The position numbers and the translations under genes were made by a program. The notes beneath the pieces were generated by a model that did no database searches, was not told where the DNA came from, and saw only the letters and a program-made list of their open reading frames with translations. From Beijerinckiaceae bacterium (GTDB lineage: Bacteria > Pseudomonadota > Alphaproteobacteria > Rhizobiales > Beijerinckiaceae): a stretch of DNA of 64,000 nt. Below are positions 61,353 to 64,000 of this stretch, in pieces. The stretch spans positions 62,001-126,000 of the forward strand of contig JAUXWZ010000036.1 of assembly GCA_030684835.1 (NCBI GenBank), in the 5' to 3' direction. Positions within the stretch are counted from its first letter, which is position 1. Each line of letters opens with the position of its first letter.

Positions 61353-62464
61353 CAGTTCTGTCCCAGGAGGCGGACACGCTGGCCGGGACGCAGCGTCTGC
61401 ACGCCCGCCGTGACAACGATCTCGCCAGGAGAGACGCCGCTCAAGAGCACCACCTCTGACGTCCGATGAAGGGCTACCTGCACATTTCTCTTGCTGACGG
61501 TGTTTGCTGCAGCATCGAAAATCCAGACGGCGGGCTGGCCCTCCAATCGCGCAAGGGCGCTCGGCGGGATGGAAATGCCGTCCGAGCCCTCAAGACGCAT
61601 CCGTCCGACTACGGTCGATCCAAGACGCATCTCAGGAGGCGAGTCGGACAGGCCGACGCGAATGCGGAACGCTCCGGTCGTTGGGTCTGCCTGGGGCGAT
61701 ACCTCGCGAACGCGACCGACCGTATTTACAGCTGGATCAATCGAAAGGGCGACTGTGACGGAAGCATCCCGACGACCACGAGAGAGTAGAGAGGCCGGAA
61801 CGTCGAAAACAGCGTCGCGACCTTCCTTGCGCGCAAGCCGCACGACCATCTGCCCCGGAGTAACGACTTGCCCAGCCTCCACGGCCCGGGAAGTGACCTC
61901 GCCCGGAGCATCAGCGAAGAGCGACGTATCATCAAGACGATTTTGCGCGATCAGGACCTGCGCATTGGCGGCGTCAACCTGCGAGCGCAGCGTGCGAACC
62001 ATCTGAACGACTTCATCATAGCGCATTCGTGTCGTAAATCCGCGATCGAGAAGCTGCCTCTGGCGAGCGTAATTGGCCTCGGCTTCCACAAGTTGGCCTT
62101 CGGCCGCAGACAAGGAGGCCTTCGCAGCGCGTAATGAGTTCCCTTCGTCCTGCGCGTCGAGTCTAGCAATAATTTGGCCAGGCTTCACGCGGTCGCCAAC
62201 ATTCACGAACCTCTCGACGACACGCCCGCCGATCCGGAAGCCTAGATCAACTTCAGTCTGGGCTTCAACCGTTCCCGAGAGGGTGATGACCTCTCCGCCT
62301 GCCCTTTCCTCCACAACAACGACACGTACAGGCCGGATTTCAGGCGCGACCTCACCGTCATTGCGATCACAACCACCCAACACCGACGTAGCGGCCAGCA
62401 CAGAAATGAAGAGCAAAGTTATCGAAATCCGCCTCGCGCCAGTTGCGCGAACAAAAACGTTCAT
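61352..62464 (-). CDS. RND efflux periplasmic adaptor (membrane fusion) lipoprotein
   Basis: A 370-residue HlyD/AcrA-type adaptor. The signal peptide ends in a lipobox (VLGGC, Cys at about 31), so it should be lipid-anchored. The lipoyl halves lie around VDLGFRIGGRV and VTSRAVEAGQVVTPGQMVVRL, separated by a coiled-coil hairpin (residues about 105-165). The beta-barrel and membrane-proximal domains follow. It is the first gene of the adaptor-pump-MFS operon. No regulator gene is adjacent. Confidence 0.92.
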   Translation of the reverse strand: MNVFVRATGARRISITLLFISVLAATSVLGGCDRNDGEVAPEIRPVRVVVVEERAGGEVITLSGTVEAQTEVDLGFRIGGRVVERFVNVGDRVKPGQIIARLDAQDEGNSLRAAKASLSAAEGQLVEAEANYARQRQLLDRGFTTRMRYDEVVQMVRTLRSQVDAANAQVLIAQNRLDDTSLFADAPGEVTSRAVEAGQVVTPGQMVVRLARKEGRDAVFDVPASLLSRGRRDASVTVALSIDPAVNTVGRVREVSPQADPTTGAFRIRVGLSDSPPEMRLGSTVVGRMRLEGSDGISIPPSALARLEGQPAVWIFDAAANTVSKRNVQVALHRTSEVVLLSGVSPGEIVVTAGVQTLRPGQRVRLLGQN

Positions 62465-62524
62465 GACCAGCCTTCCGTAAGTTACCGACGCGTTTCAACA
62501 AAGAAACCGCAGCTAAAAATTTAA

Positions 62525-63091
62525 CTATGCGGGCGCTCGACCGGCCAGGATAATGTAAGCCCATCCCTCCATTATGAGTTTGACGCCTACGAGTACACCG
62601 ATCGTCCACGCGGCTGTCGACGGCAGGCCGGAAATGATCATCCCGCCTACGATGAGAGCAGCAACGCCGGAAAATAGAATCCAACCCCAACCGGGCGCAG
62701 GGCGAACTGTCAGGCCAATCGCAATTTCCATAACCCCCTGGATAATCACGAATATCGCGACGAAGATCGTCAACGTCAGAATGCCCGAAACGGGAAAGAA
62801 TGCGAGCCAAAAACCGGCAATGAGATAGAGCACGCCCTCAAGCGCTTCCAGAAAGAAGGCGCCCCAGGTCCTTGTCCGAAACGCATGAACCAGATGCGCG
62901 ACCCCGCCAATGATAAACAGCCAGCCAATCAAAACCTTAGTGGCCATCGTCGTCAATAACGGGAAGGTGATGGCGAGGCTCCCAAGGATCAAAAATACGA
63001 CCCCGAGAGCGATGAACCAAATACGGTGTTCCGCTACTATTGCATTTAACGCTTCGCCCGGGCGGGCCGCTTGTTCCCCGGTAGACGTCAT
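62525..63091 (-). CDS. HdeD-family (DUF308) membrane protein
   Basis: A 188-residue protein with six hydrophobic helices, matching the HdeD family. The first helix block is IWFIALGVVFLILGSLAITFP, then IGWLFIIGGVAHLVHAF and EGVLYLIAGFWLAF. HdeD is tied to acid resistance in enterobacteria, but in other bacteria its role is unclear. The frame is open from 63241; the ATG at 63091 is the expected start, leaving a 150-base upstream gap. It is 60 bases upstream of the adaptor gene on the same strand, so it may lead that operon. Confidence 0.87.
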   Translation of the reverse strand: MTSTGEQAARPGEALNAIVAEHRIWFIALGVVFLILGSLAITFPLLTTMATKVLIGWLFIIGGVAHLVHAFRTRTWGAFFLEALEGVLYLIAGFWLAFFPVSGILTLTIFVAIFVIIQGVMEIAIGLTVRPAPGWGWILFSGVAALIVGGMIISGLPSTAAWTIGVLVGVKLIMEGWAYIILAGRAPA

Positions 63092-63241
63092 TTTCAACGC
63101 TCCCGTAATAGCGTCATGGTAACATCGAATAGAATGACACGAAAGATGTATGGATCCAAACTTCGGAAGATTAAAAAAAATGACACACTCTAGCGGACTG
63201 GTCGGCCGACCCATCGGCGCCGGAACCAACAAGGGGAGCAT

Positions 63242-64000
63242 ATGCCATTCCTAATAGACCCGCGGGCCGGGGACTGCGAGGACGACGCCTCAAGCACCGA
63301 TCAGCGTCCGCTTCTTGCGATTGCAGGCACGATGCTGGCGGAACTGAGTCTCATCAAATTAGCCGTCACCTGGCTTCTCGTGGTGGCGATGCCAGCACTG
63401 GTTATCGGGCTCACGATTCCGTTATTGAGCGCATGGCTGACCAAAGTCTCCGATCGCGCAGCCGCCTTCACCGGAATTGGATCAGTCATTGTCCTCAGCG
63501 TACTAGCGGCCGTCGCCTGGTTCGGCCTGCGTCCGCTTCTGCGACTCGCTGAAAGTAATTTCTGGGCTCTTCATTCAATCGTCGTACAGCCGTTCTACAC
63601 TCTAGCGCGGGAAGGCATTAGACATGTCGCCGAATTGAGTTTGTTCGCAAAAGCGAATGAAATCACGCGGGCGAAAGCTCGATCCGCCATATCACTTTTC
63701 GCCGCTGCTATTTGTGTCGCATTGGCGTGGATGATCGTTAGCATTACTTGGCCTTATACTCGCTGGGACGCGAACGTCGGCGATCTGGCCTCCATCACTA
63801 CCTGGATCAAGCCGGCCATCGCCAACGCTATCGTCGTAATCACTGCCTATTTCGGCATGTTTTCCCTCATCTCCGGGCTTAGCGACGCGCTTATGGACCA
63901 GCCGGTGCGCCTTGCGGCTTTCGACGGACCGGGGTTTGGAGACAAGGTGTTTCGCGTCGCCCATCTCTCAGACCTGCACATGATCAGCGATCCATATGGA
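63242..64000 (+). CDS. Membrane-anchored metallophosphoesterase, N-terminal part
   Basis: An open frame of 253 codons running off the right edge. Four or more hydrophobic segments cover residues about 28-225, after which a soluble domain begins with VAHLSDLHMISDPYG. H241, D244 and H246 of HLSDLH match the first metal motif (DxH) of calcineurin-like phosphoesterases. It should hydrolyse phosphoesters at the inner-membrane surface. A GGGGAG site lies 6-7 bases before the ATG. It is divergent from HdeD. The rest of the catalytic domain is outside the window. Confidence 0.8.
   Translation, partial: MPFLIDPRAGDCEDDASSTDQRPLLAIAGTMLAELSLIKLAVTWLLVVAMPALVIGLTIPLLSAWLTKVSDRAAAFTGIGSVIVLSVLAAVAWFGLRPLLRLAESNFWALHSIVVQPFYTLAREGIRHVAELSLFAKANEITRAKARSAISLFAAAICVALAWMIVSITWPYTRWDANVGDLASITTWIKPAIANAIVVITAYFGMFSLISGLSDALMDQPVRLAAFDGPGFGDKVFRVAHLSDLHMISDPYG

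Overview
The window is a high-GC chromosomal segment that reads like an alphaproteobacterium of the Rhizobiales (Hyphomicrobiales), in the Bradyrhizobium / Rhodopseudomonas / Beijerinckiaceae neighbourhood. This placement is inferred from gene content: a large set of Bug/TctC-type periplasmic binding proteins, a short bifunctional PutA, a MoCo hydroxylase operon in medium-small-large order, an ureABCEFGD-urea transporter operon, and a small lysine-rich protein of a kind I associate with Rhizobiales. No rRNA, tRNA, CRISPR array, insertion sequence or phage gene was seen.

Region 1 (1-16.6 kb, mostly + strand) is catabolic and transport-rich. It holds an SDR, an aldo/keto reductase, a GST and an LLM flavoenzyme interleaved with Bug proteins. 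A compact run follows: class II aldolase fold protein, glutamine-synthetase-like ligase, Rieske oxygenase alpha and beta, and a LigI-like amidohydrolase. The GS-like ligase plus two-subunit Rieske oxygenase recalls the aniline (AtdA-type) logic, where an amine is gamma-glutamylated before ring dioxygenation. An ABC binding protein and fused permease without an ATPase come next, then another Bug protein.

Region 2 (16.6-34.2 kb) holds two neighbouring metallo-beta-lactamase-fold genes (the second has lost metal ligands), a NahE-like hydratase-aldolase, two LLM flavoenzymes, an alpha/beta hydrolase, six more Bug proteins and a three-subunit xanthine-dehydrogenase-family hydroxylase. Ten Bug proteins lie between 0.9 and 34.2 kb, with no TctA or TctB membrane subunit in the window. 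The likely picture is several pathway cassettes, each with its own substrate-capture protein, using membrane subunits encoded elsewhere.

Region 3 (34.6-41.0 kb) has an LhgO-like FAD oxidoreductase and a sugar-nucleotide/glycosylation island: NDP-sugar epimerase, glycosyltransferase-like protein, glucose-1-phosphate cytidylyltransferase, dTDP-sugar 3,5-epimerase-like protein and a SAF-domain dehydrogenase.

Region 4 (41.1-54.3 kb, - strand) is nitrogen metabolism: putA interrupted by a single-base frameshift, a membrane-anchored alpha/beta hydrolase, a GntP-type permease, a urea transporter and a complete urease operon.

Region 5 (54.5-64 kb) holds a DUF3300 protein with a long Pro/Arg-rich tail, a patatin phospholipase, an MFS transporter coupled to an RND pump and its lipoprotein adaptor, an HdeD-family membrane protein, and the start of a membrane-anchored metallophosphoesterase that runs off the right edge.

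Regulatory signals include one palindrome architecture, GATAC-N6-GTATC, found twice in intergenic DNA (17743-17758 and 44391-44406), and an inverted repeat that includes the Shine-Dalgarno sequence of the aldolase gene at 19530.
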